DNA of 64,000 bases from Nitrospirae bacterium YQR-1 (GCA_039908095.1 JAMOBJ010000003.1:127821-191820), one strand, 5' to 3'; shown: positions 34,247 through 43,515, counted from the first letter of the stretch. Notes: generated by a model from the sequence alone, not told the origin. Program-made: numbers and translations.

Positions 34247-35536
34247 ATGAGACAACGAATAAGTGTTGATGATTTGAAAATAGGCATGTTTCTTGACGGC
34301 ATGGATGCCTCATGGGAAAAAACGCCTTTTATGGTGGACCGCTTTCTTATAAAAACTGACGAACCTATAAATAAGATAAAACATGCTGGCATTAAACACG
34401 TCTTTATAGACACTGAAAAGAGTGTGGCTGTCAAAGTAGATGTTTCAGAGGAAATAGATAAGATAAACTTTATAAAAAAGGAAGATATGCTGGAAGTTAC
34501 CGGCACTGTGGAGATGGATGAGGCCGTTTTATTTAAAAAAGACACAGTTGCGAAAACAACAGGTGGCTTACCATATACAAAGGAGGACCTCGACAAGTTT
34601 TATAACGAATTTAATAACTACAGCCATATAGATAAAACCACTCTGGTTATAGGCACCTATATAGACTTTCCTTTGTATGTAAAGAGGGATTTACAAATAG
34701 CTCAGTTATTTTTTTTAAAAAATAAAGAAGTCCCTGTCACAGACGAAATGTTAAATGTGGATGGAGATTTCATGATACATCATAATGACAAGACCAGGTA
34801 CAAGGGTTATCTGAAAGAACTTATGAACTTAAAACCATCCGGGGGCTCCACCGAGCTAATCAGAAACAGAGTGGTAAAAGAAAACTCAAAATTATTGATG
34901 GAAGAGTTGCTTGCCGACCCACGCTCCGGTGAGAAAATCAAAGAGTGTCAACTTAACATAGAGGCAATTGTCAGTACCATGCAAGACAACAATTCTTTAA
35001 CAAACGGGCTTTTTACAATAAACAAATCCGACTACTACACCTACACCCACTGTGTAAATGTAAGCGTATTAGCCGTGGGGCTTGCCATGAATTTAGGCAT
35101 GAAAAAACAGTCGGAAATCTTTGCACTGGCTATGGGAGGAATGCTTCACGATATAGGCAAGTGTAAGATTCCCACCTCAATACTAAACAAACCTACCAAG
35201 CTTACCGACGATGAGTTCAGAGTTATGAAATCACATGTTCTTTTAGGTAAAAAAATTTTAAGTTTACATAAAGACATCTCAAAGGAAACACTTTACTCTC
35301 TGACCGAGCATCATGAAAAGATGACAGGCAATGGTTATCCGCATGGGCTTGGGTCCGGGGATCTGCATTTTGCGGGGAAGGTGGTGGCTATGGCTGACGT
35401 TTATGATGCTCTGACCACAGCCCGCCCGTATAAAAAGGCTTTTAGCTCTTTTGAGGCTCTGTCCATTATTCGCAGCCAGATTGACGATTATGACAAGGAA
35501 ATATTTCTGAGTTTTGTAAAAATGCTTGGAAACTAA
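34247..35536 (+). CDS. DUF3391-HD-GYP phosphodiesterase, paralogue 1
   Basis: A 429-residue protein from the ATG at 34247, chosen because GGGAGAG lies just upstream and the DUF3391 domain begins there (M-R-Q-R-I-S-V-D-D-L-K-I-G-M-F). An ATG at 34226 has no ribosome-binding site. After the N-terminal domain and a linker, the HD-GYP domain shows Y-T-H-C-V-N, L-H-D-I-G-K and H-H-E-K-M-T-G-N-G-Y-P. It hydrolyses c-di-GMP. It is closely related to the gene at 47290-48588. Confidence 0.9.
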   Translation: MRQRISVDDLKIGMFLDGMDASWEKTPFMVDRFLIKTDEPINKIKHAGIKHVFIDTEKSVAVKVDVSEEIDKINFIKKEDMLEVTGTVEMDEAVLFKKDTVAKTTGGLPYTKEDLDKFYNEFNNYSHIDKTTLVIGTYIDFPLYVKRDLQIAQLFFLKNKEVPVTDEMLNVDGDFMIHHNDKTRYKGYLKELMNLKPSGGSTELIRNRVVKENSKLLMEELLADPRSGEKIKECQLNIEAIVSTMQDNNSLTNGLFTINKSDYYTYTHCVNVSVLAVGLAMNLGMKKQSEIFALAMGGMLHDIGKCKIPTSILNKPTKLTDDEFRVMKSHVLLGKKILSLHKDISKETLYSLTEHHEKMTGNGYPHGLGSGDLHFAGKVVAMADVYDALTTARPYKKAFSSFEALSIIRSQIDDYDKEIFLSFVKMLGN

Positions 35537-35558
35537 ACATGCTATAAGTCCACCTCTT

Positions 35559-37877
35559 CTACATGTATGCCCTGTGTTGGATACCTTCAATAAAGCCGGC
35601 CATTCCAGGTTCGTGCTCCACAGCATTTCCCTCATCAGTGTCTATATGCATGTCAAGCCTGAAATCAGGGTGGACTCTTACCAGTACGTCACCAAAAGTC
35701 AGTTCCCGTTTGCTCTTAATTTTAACAAGTACCACATCTCTGTCTCTGAGGCCAAACCTGAGGGCATCCTCCGGGGACATGTGTATGTGGCGTCTTGCAC
35801 AAATCACTCCTTTGTCAATTTTTAACTGCCCGTGAGTGCCCTCAAGCGTAATACCCGGTGTACCTTCTATATCGCCGGAGTCTCTGACAGGAGCATCTAT
35901 TCCAAGTTTAAATTCCTCCGTGCGGGCTATCTCCACCTGACATTCCTTTCTGTATGGCCCAAGTATTCGCACCTTTTCCACTCTGCCCTTAGGGCCAACC
36001 AGATTTACCGTCTCCAGAGCGGCAAACTGCCCGGGTTGGCTCAGCGGCGCTTTTTGTGTCAGTTCCCTGCCGTCGCCAAATAGTACCTTATATGCCTCCC
36101 TTGTGACATGCACATGGTGGGCTGATACATTTACAGGGATGGGTGTGGTTTTATACTCCTGCTCCTTCCGTGTTGCAGTGGTGTGTCTGCCAAGGGCATG
36201 GAGGGTTTCACGGGCTATCATACGCTTTTCGTCAGGTTGAATTACAAGAATCCTGACTTTGGAGTTAGGCTCCGATATCTCCTCCACTTGTTTTAAAAAA
36301 GGCCGTACCTGCCTGTTTGAATCATCGTAAATACTTATGCCGAAGGGGTCAAGCCCCTGGCATATTCTTGCCCGCACCTCCGTGGAATTACCACCGATAC
36401 CCCCTGTAAATATTAAAACATCCACTCCCCCGAGGGCTGCTATATACGAGCCTATATATTTTTTTGCCCTGTAACAGAATAAACTGATGGCTTTTTCAGC
36501 TTTTTTATTCCCATCCTCTGCAGCAGCCAGCACCTCTTCCATATAGCTGCTAACCTCACTTACTCCCTTTATGCCGCTCTGTTCATTTAACATTCTGCTT
36601 AGGTCATCCGCATTGTAGCCTAAGGACATCAGGTAGATGAACAGCCCTGGGTCGGTATCCCCACTTCTTGAGCCCATGACAAGCCCCTCAAGGGGGGTGA
36701 GCCCCATACTGGTGTCTATACTTCTGCCGTGGTCTATTGCCGTTATGGATGAGCCGTGGCCCAGGTGGCAGGAAATTATTTTAAGCTGTCCTGCAGATTT
36801 CTTCAGATACTCGGCTGCCTTCAGTGTCACGTAATGGTGATTGATTCCATGAAAACCATAACGCCTTATCATCTCATCGTTATTTAAACTGGACGTCAGG
36901 GCATATTTATGGGCGTGCTCAGGCATACCCTTGTGGAAGGCAGTGTCAAAAACCGCTACATGAGATGCAACAGGCAGAATTTTCATAAAATACTCAATGC
37001 CCTGAATGTTGTATGGATTATGCAATGGGGCAAATATGTTGAATTTTCTTATGTTTTCTATCACTTCCTTATTTATTACAACCGCATTATAAAACTTATT
37101 GCCCCCATGAACCACGCGGTGTCCAACAGCCGCTATTTCCTCAATACCGGTGATGACACCTTCTTTAGCATCCGTCAGTGTTTTTATCACAAGCTTTATA
37201 GCCTCTTCCATGCTCCCTATTAAGGCATCCACATGGAAGTCGCCCTTTGAGCCTGACCCTTTTAAATAAGACAGCGGGGTGCCTATTTTATCTACAATTC
37301 CATCTACGACGGCAACGCTGTATCTGGTATCAAATAGGGAGAACTTCAGGGAATTTGACCTGCTATTTATAACTAAAATTTTTATCGGGTCAGTGGCGGA
37401 ACTAAAATCAAGGTCATATGGATCGGTTGACCTGGTCCTTGCGTTATAAATTGATGCTTTTTCATTGTCACTTTTATCTCTTCTGATAAGACGGTGAGCT
37501 ATGGTTTGAGCTATTTTGGTCATCGTTGCCGGATTTCCGGAGATAACTTGTGAGACGAGCTCCCTTGGAATTCTCAGAAGCCGGGAGGCACCCTCAGATA
37601 TAATGTCCGCCCCTGAGGGCTCACCGGTCATCAGGGACATCTCTCCAAAAATATCCCCGCGGCTAAACATTGTTATCGTATCACCGGACTCTAAAACCAC
37701 TTTTACTTTGCCGTCATAGACAACGTAAAAAAACCTGCTCAGCTCCCCTACTTGTTTTATGTGCTTACCGTCTGAGTAGTCCACCACAGAGGCGGAGTCG
37801 GAAAGCAATCTTAACTCTTCTTCACTGAGATCCTCAAACTGTTTTACCTGCGACAGAAACTTATTTATATTCATCAC
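35559..37877 (-). CDS. cNMP-binding domain / acetate kinase / PduL-type phosphotransacylase fusion
   Basis: A 772-residue three-part protein. Residues about 1-125 form a cyclic-nucleotide-binding fold (F-G-E-M-S-L), but the usual ligand arginine of the phosphate cassette is absent (P-S-G-A-D). About 165-560 is acetate kinase: N-S-x-S-N-S-L-K, G-H-R-V-V-H-G-G, F-D-T-A-F-H, R-Y-G-F-H-G, H-L-G-H-G-S-S, F-T-G-G-I-G. About 590-772 is PduL-type phosphotransacylase with zinc-binding S-A-H-H-V-H, R-H-I-H-M-S and D-M-H-I-D-T-D-E. Together the two enzymes interconvert acetyl-CoA and acetate with ATP gain, presumably under allosteric control by the N-terminal domain. Confidence 0.93.
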   Translation of the reverse strand: MMNINKFLSQVKQFEDLSEEELRLLSDSASVVDYSDGKHIKQVGELSRFFYVVYDGKVKVVLESGDTITMFSRGDIFGEMSLMTGEPSGADIISEGASRLLRIPRELVSQVISGNPATMTKIAQTIAHRLIRRDKSDNEKASIYNARTRSTDPYDLDFSSATDPIKILVINSRSNSLKFSLFDTRYSVAVVDGIVDKIGTPLSYLKGSGSKGDFHVDALIGSMEEAIKLVIKTLTDAKEGVITGIEEIAAVGHRVVHGGNKFYNAVVINKEVIENIRKFNIFAPLHNPYNIQGIEYFMKILPVASHVAVFDTAFHKGMPEHAHKYALTSSLNNDEMIRRYGFHGINHHYVTLKAAEYLKKSAGQLKIISCHLGHGSSITAIDHGRSIDTSMGLTPLEGLVMGSRSGDTDPGLFIYLMSLGYNADDLSRMLNEQSGIKGVSEVSSYMEEVLAAAEDGNKKAEKAISLFCYRAKKYIGSYIAALGGVDVLIFTGGIGGNSTEVRARICQGLDPFGISIYDDSNRQVRPFLKQVEEISEPNSKVRILVIQPDEKRMIARETLHALGRHTTATRKEQEYKTTPIPVNVSAHHVHVTREAYKVLFGDGRELTQKAPLSQPGQFAALETVNLVGPKGRVEKVRILGPYRKECQVEIARTEEFKLGIDAPVRDSGDIEGTPGITLEGTHGQLKIDKGVICARRHIHMSPEDALRFGLRDRDVVLVKIKSKRELTFGDVLVRVHPDFRLDMHIDTDEGNAVEHEPGMAGFIEGIQHRAYM

Positions 37878-37999
37878 TCCCCCCGATTAGTGGATTAATT
37901 TTTTTTCACAGCCTCTTTTGCATTATAGAACAAATCCGCTTTTTCTGACAATTTGCCGGCAGGCTGATATTTGTAGTGATGCAGGAAAGTTATTGTAGC

Positions 38000-38770
38000 T
38001 TATCTGACAAGGTAACGAAATATTGCAGCAATAGCGGCAAGATGGCCTATCCAGAGCAAAAACATCCATTTAATGTTTTCTTTGCTTGCCTTCTCAATTT
38101 CTACACGTAAGTGACCCTCTAGTTTTGCCGTGGCTTCTTTCTGGCTAACCTCGAGTTTTGACATGGCTTCTTTCTGGGCAGCTTCAAGATTCATAATTCT
38201 TTCACTGAGCCGACTCTCAAGTTTTGCCAAAGCCTCTTTCTGGGTAGCTTCAAGATTCATAATTCTTTCACTGAGCCGGGCCTCAAGATTTATCATATCA
38301 TCTTTTTGAGTGAGCTCATGTTTTGCCATAGCTTCTTTATGGGCAGCCTCAAGACTCATAATTCTTTCACTGAGCCGGGCCTCAAGATTTATCATATCAT
38401 CTTTTTGAGTGAGCTCATGTTTTGCCATAGCTTCTTTATGGGCAGCCTCAAGACTCATAATTCTTTCACTGAGCCGACTCTCAAGTTTTGCCAAAGCCTC
38501 TTTCTGACTACCCTCAAGTTTTGCCAAAGCCTCTTTCTGACTACCCTCAAGTTTTGCCAAAGCCTCTTTCTGTCTGCCGTCAGACTTTGCAATATCCTCA
38601 CGAACCTTACCTATCTCAGTGGTAAGTCTTTTTTCAAGCCTCTCCTCCGCTAAAACCAGTGAATCTTTACGGGCTTCCAGATTTACCTTGTTGACTAAAT
38701 CCGCAAGTGACTCACTGGCTTCCTCCCCAAGCCTGTTTCTCAGCGTCTCCGGTACTGTCATTACTGCCAT
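38000..38770 (-). CDS. Tandem-repeat coiled-coil protein with C-terminal membrane anchor
   Basis: A 256-residue protein from ATG 38770. The open frame extends to 38878, but that part translates repeat copy 6 and is rejected. The middle is a long coiled coil built of 11-residue units (such as G-S-Q-K-E-A-L-A-K-L-E). A 33-residue block (three units) is repeated at a DNA period of 99 bp and is nearly identical. The C-terminus has one membrane segment (W-M-F-L-L-W-I-G-H-L-A-A-I-A-A-I). It resembles DUF1640-like coiled-coil proteins. Function unknown. Confidence 0.7.
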   Translation of the reverse strand: MAVMTVPETLRNRLGEEASESLADLVNKVNLEARKDSLVLAEERLEKRLTTEIGKVREDIAKSDGRQKEALAKLEGSQKEALAKLEGSQKEALAKLESRLSERIMSLEAAHKEAMAKHELTQKDDMINLEARLSERIMSLEAAHKEAMAKHELTQKDDMINLEARLSERIMNLEATQKEALAKLESRLSERIMNLEAAQKEAMSKLEVSQKEATAKLEGHLRVEIEKASKENIKWMFLLWIGHLAAIAAIFRYLVR

Positions 38771-38849
38771 GAACTTATTGTACCAGAGATAAACGAAAAA
38801 AGTAAAAAAGACTTTTGAAAAAAAGAAGTACCTAATACTGCTGCTTAAC

Positions 38850-38885
38850 CGGCCACCTGTGTTTAGTTCTGACTGCAACTTGGTA
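38850..38885. repeat. Dispersed repeat, copy 6 (half, right arm)
   Basis: GACTGCAACTTGGTA at 38871-38885, preceded by GGCCACCTGTGTTTAGTTCT. It is the reverse complement of copy 4 with few changes. It overlaps the last codons of the BrkB-cNMP gene on the minus strand and provides its stop. Confidence 0.7.
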
Positions 38886-40035
38886 TAAGTGTCTGTTTTA
38901 GTATCATAAGCGTGACTTGCGGATTAATTTTTTCAAGGACATTCAGATCATCCTGGGATATGGGAAAAACAACGGTGTCATCTGATGTTGAAACTGCCTT
39001 TTTAGCTCTGAGGGAATTCATAAGCATTTCATCAACGCCAAAGGTATCTCCCGCGATTTTCTGAACTGGAGGTTGTCCTTCTACTGTCAGAGAAATGCTC
39101 CCGCTCACTATGTAGTAAAAACAGTCAGCCATAGCCGCCTTATCAAACAGGATTTGCCCGTCATTGAGAGCAACTGTAAATTTAGCCGGTGCTGCAACGT
39201 CTGTACGGCCTGAGAGAAAACATTCAATAGTTATCAGCCTGATTTTTGACAGTAACGCAGTGAACTCCACTCCGGCAATAAAAACATAAAAGTACAGATA
39301 TACCCAGAAAAACACTATAAAGATTGCCTTCAGAGAGCCAAAGATAAAACCCATCTGAGGATTAATGTGCATCAAAAGTGCAAAAGATGGCCTTAACACT
39401 ATCCATGCAAAAGCGGTCAGAGTAGAGCCGGCAAGTATGTGTTTTACATGTACCTTTACCGGTATAAACACGTAATAAAACAATACTAATCCACAGAGGG
39501 TTATTACAAAGTTACCTGTGATATCTATAAGATCAAACGGTATATTAATATCTTTAATCAAAGGCTTTATTATCTCGATATATACAATTTCACCAATTAC
39601 AAGAAACATCAACAAACACATTAAAATAAAAGTTGAAAGCACATTTGCAGCTAACTCCACAAGAAACGGTCTGTTGATTTTTTCCTTAAAAACACCGCAG
39701 AAGAGTGTTCTTAAAGTATCCACCAGAGGAAAAATAAACCAGACACAGACAACTATACCTGCAATGCTCCATGAGCCCTCCGCAATGTAGAGGTTCTTTA
39801 CTTCCTGAAGAATGATGTCCTGCGAATAAGGTAAAAAGAGTGTAACCGTTTTCTTAAAATCAAGAAATACAATGTTTGAGGACATTATGTATTTTCCCAG
39901 CATCAGAAAAATCAAAAGCAGAAACGGCACGGAGGAAAGAATTCCCTGATAGGCTAGTGCAGAGGCCAACACACCGCCGTTGTTTTTTCTAAAATGTCTG
40001 ATTGTTTCAACTATTATAAATTTATAATAAGCCAC
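38863..40035 (-). CDS. YihY/BrkB-family membrane protein with C-terminal cNMP-binding domain
   Basis: A 390-residue protein. Residues about 1-275 carry six membrane segments of the YihY/BrkB family (A-L-A-Y-Q-G-I-L-S-S-V-P near the N-terminus; G-S-L-K-A-I-F-I-V-F-F-W-V-Y-L later). Residues about 285-385 form a cyclic-nucleotide-binding-like domain (G-Q-I-L-F-D, I-A-G-D-T-F-G-V-D-E). The final codons (I-P-S-C-S-Q-N-stop) are encoded by the dispersed repeat arm, so the native C-terminus may have been altered. BrkB proteins are of uncertain transport function. Confidence 0.82.
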   Translation of the reverse strand: MAYYKFIIVETIRHFRKNNGGVLASALAYQGILSSVPFLLLIFLMLGKYIMSSNIVFLDFKKTVTLFLPYSQDIILQEVKNLYIAEGSWSIAGIVVCVWFIFPLVDTLRTLFCGVFKEKINRPFLVELAANVLSTFILMCLLMFLVIGEIVYIEIIKPLIKDINIPFDLIDITGNFVITLCGLVLFYYVFIPVKVHVKHILAGSTLTAFAWIVLRPSFALLMHINPQMGFIFGSLKAIFIVFFWVYLYFYVFIAGVEFTALLSKIRLITIECFLSGRTDVAAPAKFTVALNDGQILFDKAAMADCFYYIVSGSISLTVEGQPPVQKIAGDTFGVDEMLMNSLRAKKAVSTSDDTVVFPISQDDLNVLEKINPQVTLMILKQTLIPSCSQN

Positions 40036-40056
40036 TAAGTCTAACGCCGAAGGGAA

Positions 40057-42183
40057 CTATTTGCTGATTTTCGGCGTTTCCCTTTTATAGTTTTCATATT
40101 GAAGCAGCATTTTCTCAATCTTGTCTTTCCATTGTGTATCGTTGTCGGGGGTTTTCTTTAGGGCAAACTGAAACAACGTGAAAGCCTCACTGGTTTTTCC
40201 TGTGGTAAAAGCAAGGAGCCCCAGGGCATAGAGGTCCTCATAAGTGCTGCTAAAGGTAAAAATATCAACGCCTCTTGAGAGCATTTCATATGCCTCTTTA
40301 TCTTTTTTTAGTTTTGAATAACTAAACCAGAGTTTTTTATACACATCTTTTTTAACAGGGTCATCGGTTGCATTTGCCAAAGCGGTTTTAAAAGCTGTGA
40401 CGGCCTCCCCGTATTTGCCAAGCTTGTTGAGTAAATCCCCCTTAAGCAGGTAACCCCTTGGATTAAGCGAGGATATACGTATCATTGCATCGGCATGAAC
40501 CATAGCCTCATCGTACTTTTTCTCATTTGTAAGTATAACGGCAAGAATCTGGTTGACAAGCTCAATGTCAGGGTCCGTCAAATATATAGCCCTCAGCTCT
40601 TTCACAAATGAGTCAAGCAGTTCAGGGGGTATCCGCCTCATATCCAACCCTATCAGGGTAAAGGGGTCAATGGTATTGAGAGCGTATTTTTCCACAATTT
40701 CAGCCCGCCTTGAATAAAGCACTTCCACGTCGTCAAAAAAGACCGCCCTGTACTGCGGGTGTTTTGCTATCAAATCCCTAAAAACACCGTGAAGTAATGA
40801 TACGATAATATAGTCCGGCTTGTAGGTGTCTAAGAACCTCACAAGCCCTGATGGATTTGTAAGAGTACTGAGAGCGTCAAACATATCCTCATCCTTAAAC
40901 AAAAAAGGAATTTCCATATCCATGAAGATTTTGTACCGTGGATAGAGTTCCCACTGAAGATAGCCGCCGCTGTTGGGATGGTTTAAAATGGTGCCGCCGG
41001 TATTAACCTTCTTCAAAAATGATGTTATACCGTGAGGAAGTGCCACGTTTGAGACAGGTAAGGACTTAAGCAACATCCGCACGTATATAAACGGCAGGGA
41101 CATAAGTATCAGGGAAATGAAAATAAGCGCAGGGGGATGAAAAAGAGGTTCGCCGTTTTTTCTGAGGGGTGAGTTGGCACTTACAATAGGAAGTGATAGC
41201 AGGGCAAATTCATTTGAGAATCTGTTACCTTTAAAGATAAGATACGATGCGCCAAGAAAAATAATCAGATGACTTACCCGCAGCCTTCTGATATTGGCTG
41301 CCAGCCCTATAGCACACACTATCAAAAACAAACTAAAGACGGCAGGGGAGGAGACCTCTTCAGTGTTTACAATAAAAGAAAAGTAACTGGAGAGAGGCAG
41401 CTTTGCCAATTCGATTATATACTCGGAGGCGTACTTAGTGCTGGTAAAAGGGGTTTTAAGAAGCCCGGCCCCGTGCGGGGTCATATAGACTGTACAGAGG
41501 ACTAAAGCTAAAGACAGCACGAACCATTGCTCGTCTTTTGTAAAATGACTCTTTTGTCTTACCCTGATTATATATGTTTCAAGCAGATACGCCGTGGTTA
41601 TCAGAATCATAACCGGAAATTCAATTCCGTGAAAGTTAACCCACAGGATTGCTATAATGGGAAGCAGCCATGCTTTTTCCCTTTTAAATTCCATTATGTA
41701 CAGAAACACGGCTATACACAGATAGCTGACAGCGTGAGGACGGCTCTGCAGCCCTCGTGCAAGCAACAAGAGAAAGTACATGGAAAAGATAAAAGCAACG
41801 TGCGGGAAAGACTTTCTTTTGTCTTTAAGCAGGTACAAAAGCACAATGCACTCTGTAATAAAAAAAATAAGCGATCTGACAAAAATCAGGCCTGAGTTTC
41901 CAAACCAACTATAAATTTTATAAACACACAGTTGGAACAGCCAATAATAATCAATCCACCGCCGTTGTGGAGTTACAAAGGAAAAGTAAGATGTCGTGGG
42001 AATTTCTTTGTGGCTAAGTATATACCTGCCGCCGCTTAAGTGGTAAAACAGGTCGGTATCTCCTTTAAGTATCGGCAGAGTGCTTGTCGAAATCATGGTA
42101 TAAAGCACTAATGCAACAAGGTAAAAAATGCAAAGCGCTTTTAAGGAACATTTATCAATTATTTTTTGTATCATCATTTTCAT
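40057..42183 (-). CDS. Polytopic membrane protein with C-terminal TPR repeats
   Basis: A protein of about 708 residues; the start is uncertain (ATG 42183, with GTG 42222 and ATG 42177 possible). The N-terminal 380 residues have around ten membrane segments with a first extracytoplasmic loop rich in D/Y/W (G-D-T-D-L-F-Y-H, W-I-D-Y-Y-W), a layout like GT-C-type glycosyltransferases. A soluble domain follows, then three or more TPR-like units (A-M-V-H-A-D-A-M-I and Y-G-E-A-V-T-A-F-K-T-A-L). It probably handles a lipid-linked sugar or surface glycan. No family name is claimed. Confidence 0.7.
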   Translation of the reverse strand: MKMMIQKIIDKCSLKALCIFYLVALVLYTMISTSTLPILKGDTDLFYHLSGGRYILSHKEIPTTSYFSFVTPQRRWIDYYWLFQLCVYKIYSWFGNSGLIFVRSLIFFITECIVLLYLLKDKRKSFPHVAFIFSMYFLLLLARGLQSRPHAVSYLCIAVFLYIMEFKREKAWLLPIIAILWVNFHGIEFPVMILITTAYLLETYIIRVRQKSHFTKDEQWFVLSLALVLCTVYMTPHGAGLLKTPFTSTKYASEYIIELAKLPLSSYFSFIVNTEEVSSPAVFSLFLIVCAIGLAANIRRLRVSHLIIFLGASYLIFKGNRFSNEFALLSLPIVSANSPLRKNGEPLFHPPALIFISLILMSLPFIYVRMLLKSLPVSNVALPHGITSFLKKVNTGGTILNHPNSGGYLQWELYPRYKIFMDMEIPFLFKDEDMFDALSTLTNPSGLVRFLDTYKPDYIIVSLLHGVFRDLIAKHPQYRAVFFDDVEVLYSRRAEIVEKYALNTIDPFTLIGLDMRRIPPELLDSFVKELRAIYLTDPDIELVNQILAVILTNEKKYDEAMVHADAMIRISSLNPRGYLLKGDLLNKLGKYGEAVTAFKTALANATDDPVKKDVYKKLWFSYSKLKKDKEAYEMLSRGVDIFTFSSTYEDLYALGLLAFTTGKTSEAFTLFQFALKKTPDNDTQWKDKIEKMLLQYENYKRETPKISK

Positions 42184-42300
42184 TAGTTTAACGGCAAAGA
42201 TACTGAAAGCGTATTGTAACACAATAGTTCATGGAGAGGCTAATTTGTAGCACACTTCATCGCGTGCATTTTTATTGTTGAGAATATTTTTTATGGGATA

Positions 42301-42330
42301 TTGACTAAATATCGGCAGTTATGATATAAA
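42301..42330 (+). promoter_or_regulatory. Promoter immediately upstream of the DsbC-like gene
   Basis: TTGACT at 42301-42306 and TATAAA at 42325-42330, spaced 18 bases. The GTG start lies 5 bases after the -10 box, so transcription would begin at or next to the start codon, giving a leaderless mRNA. Confidence 0.55.
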
Positions 42331-42335
42331 CAACG

Positions 42336-43127
42336 GTGAAGAAATTATTGTTTATAGCGCTACTGCTTATCACAGTGTTATGTTATTATTCGGCAAATGT
42401 TTGGGGGATGAGCGGTTGTGACACAAACTGCAGCGCCTGCCACACTTTAACCGAGGATGAGGCCACGGAGATATTAAAGCAGCTGGGCCCCTCAATTACT
42501 GTAAAGAGGGTTCAGGTGGCTCCGTCAAAGGGACTGTGGGAGATAGCAGTAAAGGCGGAGGATAAGGAAGGCCACCAGAAGGACGGTGTTGTGTATCTTG
42601 ATTACTCTAAGGGCAATGTAATATTAGGGAACATTATTAAGTTAAAAACCAGAGAAAACCTGACTGATAAACGTATGGGGGAGTTAAAAAAGTTTGATTA
42701 CAAATCCATACCGTTAAAGAATGCCCTGCTGCTTGGAGAGAAAAGTGCTAAGCATAAACTAATAGTTTTTACCGACCCTGACTGTCCTTTTTGTCAGAAG
42801 CTTCACGGCGATTTAAAACAGGTGGTTTCTGAAAGAAGCGATATTGCATTTTACATCATATTGTTCCCGCTTACGGAGATTCATCCTGATGCATACAAGA
42901 AAACTGCTTCAATAATGTGTAAAAAATCTTTAAAGCTCCTTGATGATGTAATGGAAAAGAAGGAAATAGCAGAGGACAAATGCGGCTCTAAAATTATTGA
43001 TGAAAATATAAAACTTGGAAACAAACTTGGGATAACCGGCACTCCTACCGTTATCTTACCCGATGGCAGACAATACAGGGGAAACATGAAAACAGATGAA
43101 TTAATCAAAGGAATTGAAAATAAGTAA
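42336..43127 (+). CDS. DsbC-like periplasmic thiol:disulfide oxidoreductase with a CxxCH motif
   Basis: A 263-residue exported protein with a Sec signal (hydrophobic core about residues 4-20) and a GTG start without Shine-Dalgarno. After the signal comes C-D-T-N-C-S-A-C-H, a potential c-type haem site or extra thiol pair. A DsbC-type dimerisation domain (about 45-125) and a thioredoxin-fold domain with active site C-P-F-C (in D-P-D-C-P-F-C-Q-K) and cis-proline in G-T-P-T follow. It likely isomerises or reduces disulfides in periplasmic proteins such as the cytochromes encoded nearby. Confidence 0.85.
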   Translation: MKKLLFIALLLITVLCYYSANVWGMSGCDTNCSACHTLTEDEATEILKQLGPSITVKRVQVAPSKGLWEIAVKAEDKEGHQKDGVVYLDYSKGNVILGNIIKLKTRENLTDKRMGELKKFDYKSIPLKNALLLGEKSAKHKLIVFTDPDCPFCQKLHGDLKQVVSERSDIAFYIILFPLTEIHPDAYKKTASIMCKKSLKLLDDVMEKKEIAEDKCGSKIIDENIKLGNKLGITGTPTVILPDGRQYRGNMKTDELIKGIENK

Positions 43128-43346
43128 CCTGAAAGAATCCACTAATCTGCTATACAAGTTTGGAAATATTTTTTAAACGATTGGTTAAACCGTAAAATTA
43201 ACAATGTTTTTATCTCATTCATCATACAATATCGTGCACAATCCGTAACTTGACGTATTTTTTTTAAGGGCAGGCTATTATTGAATGCTGCCGGCCGATA
43301 GTTTATGCAATGATGAGTACGTTATCATTTAAAAAGATATGAATTT

Positions 43347-43490
43347 ATGAAAAAAATAACCATTATTTCATGTCTATTGCTTTTACTGTTACTAACTTTA
43401 TTTTTAATATATGGCCGGCGCATCAACTCAAACTCAAAGACTGCTATTGAATACATAAAACGTGGTAATGCTTTTAAAAACGGCGGCAGA
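43347..43490 (+). pseudogene. Remnant N-terminus of an exported TPR-like protein
   Basis: The frame opens with a strong signal peptide (M-K-K-I-T-I-I-S-C followed by leucines) and A-I-E-Y-I-K-R-G-N-A-F-K-N-G-G, the first helix of a TPR-like repeat. It then loses family character and runs into the 3' end of the convergent transglycosylase gene, ending at 43640. It looks like a gene truncated after about 48 codons. Confidence 0.35.
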
Positions 43491-43515
43491 GTCAAATGCA
43501 GCCCTTTATTCCCCT

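Noticed and set aside
38306..38653. A 115-codon plus-strand frame with repeated Phe/Cys/His segments
   Set aside because: It is the antisense of the tandem DNA repeats in the coiled-coil gene; its repeats simply mirror them.
38771..38878. N-terminal extension of the tandem-repeat coiled-coil gene
   Set aside because: These codons translate repeat copy 6 and AT-rich spacer; the ATG at 38770 is the sensible start.
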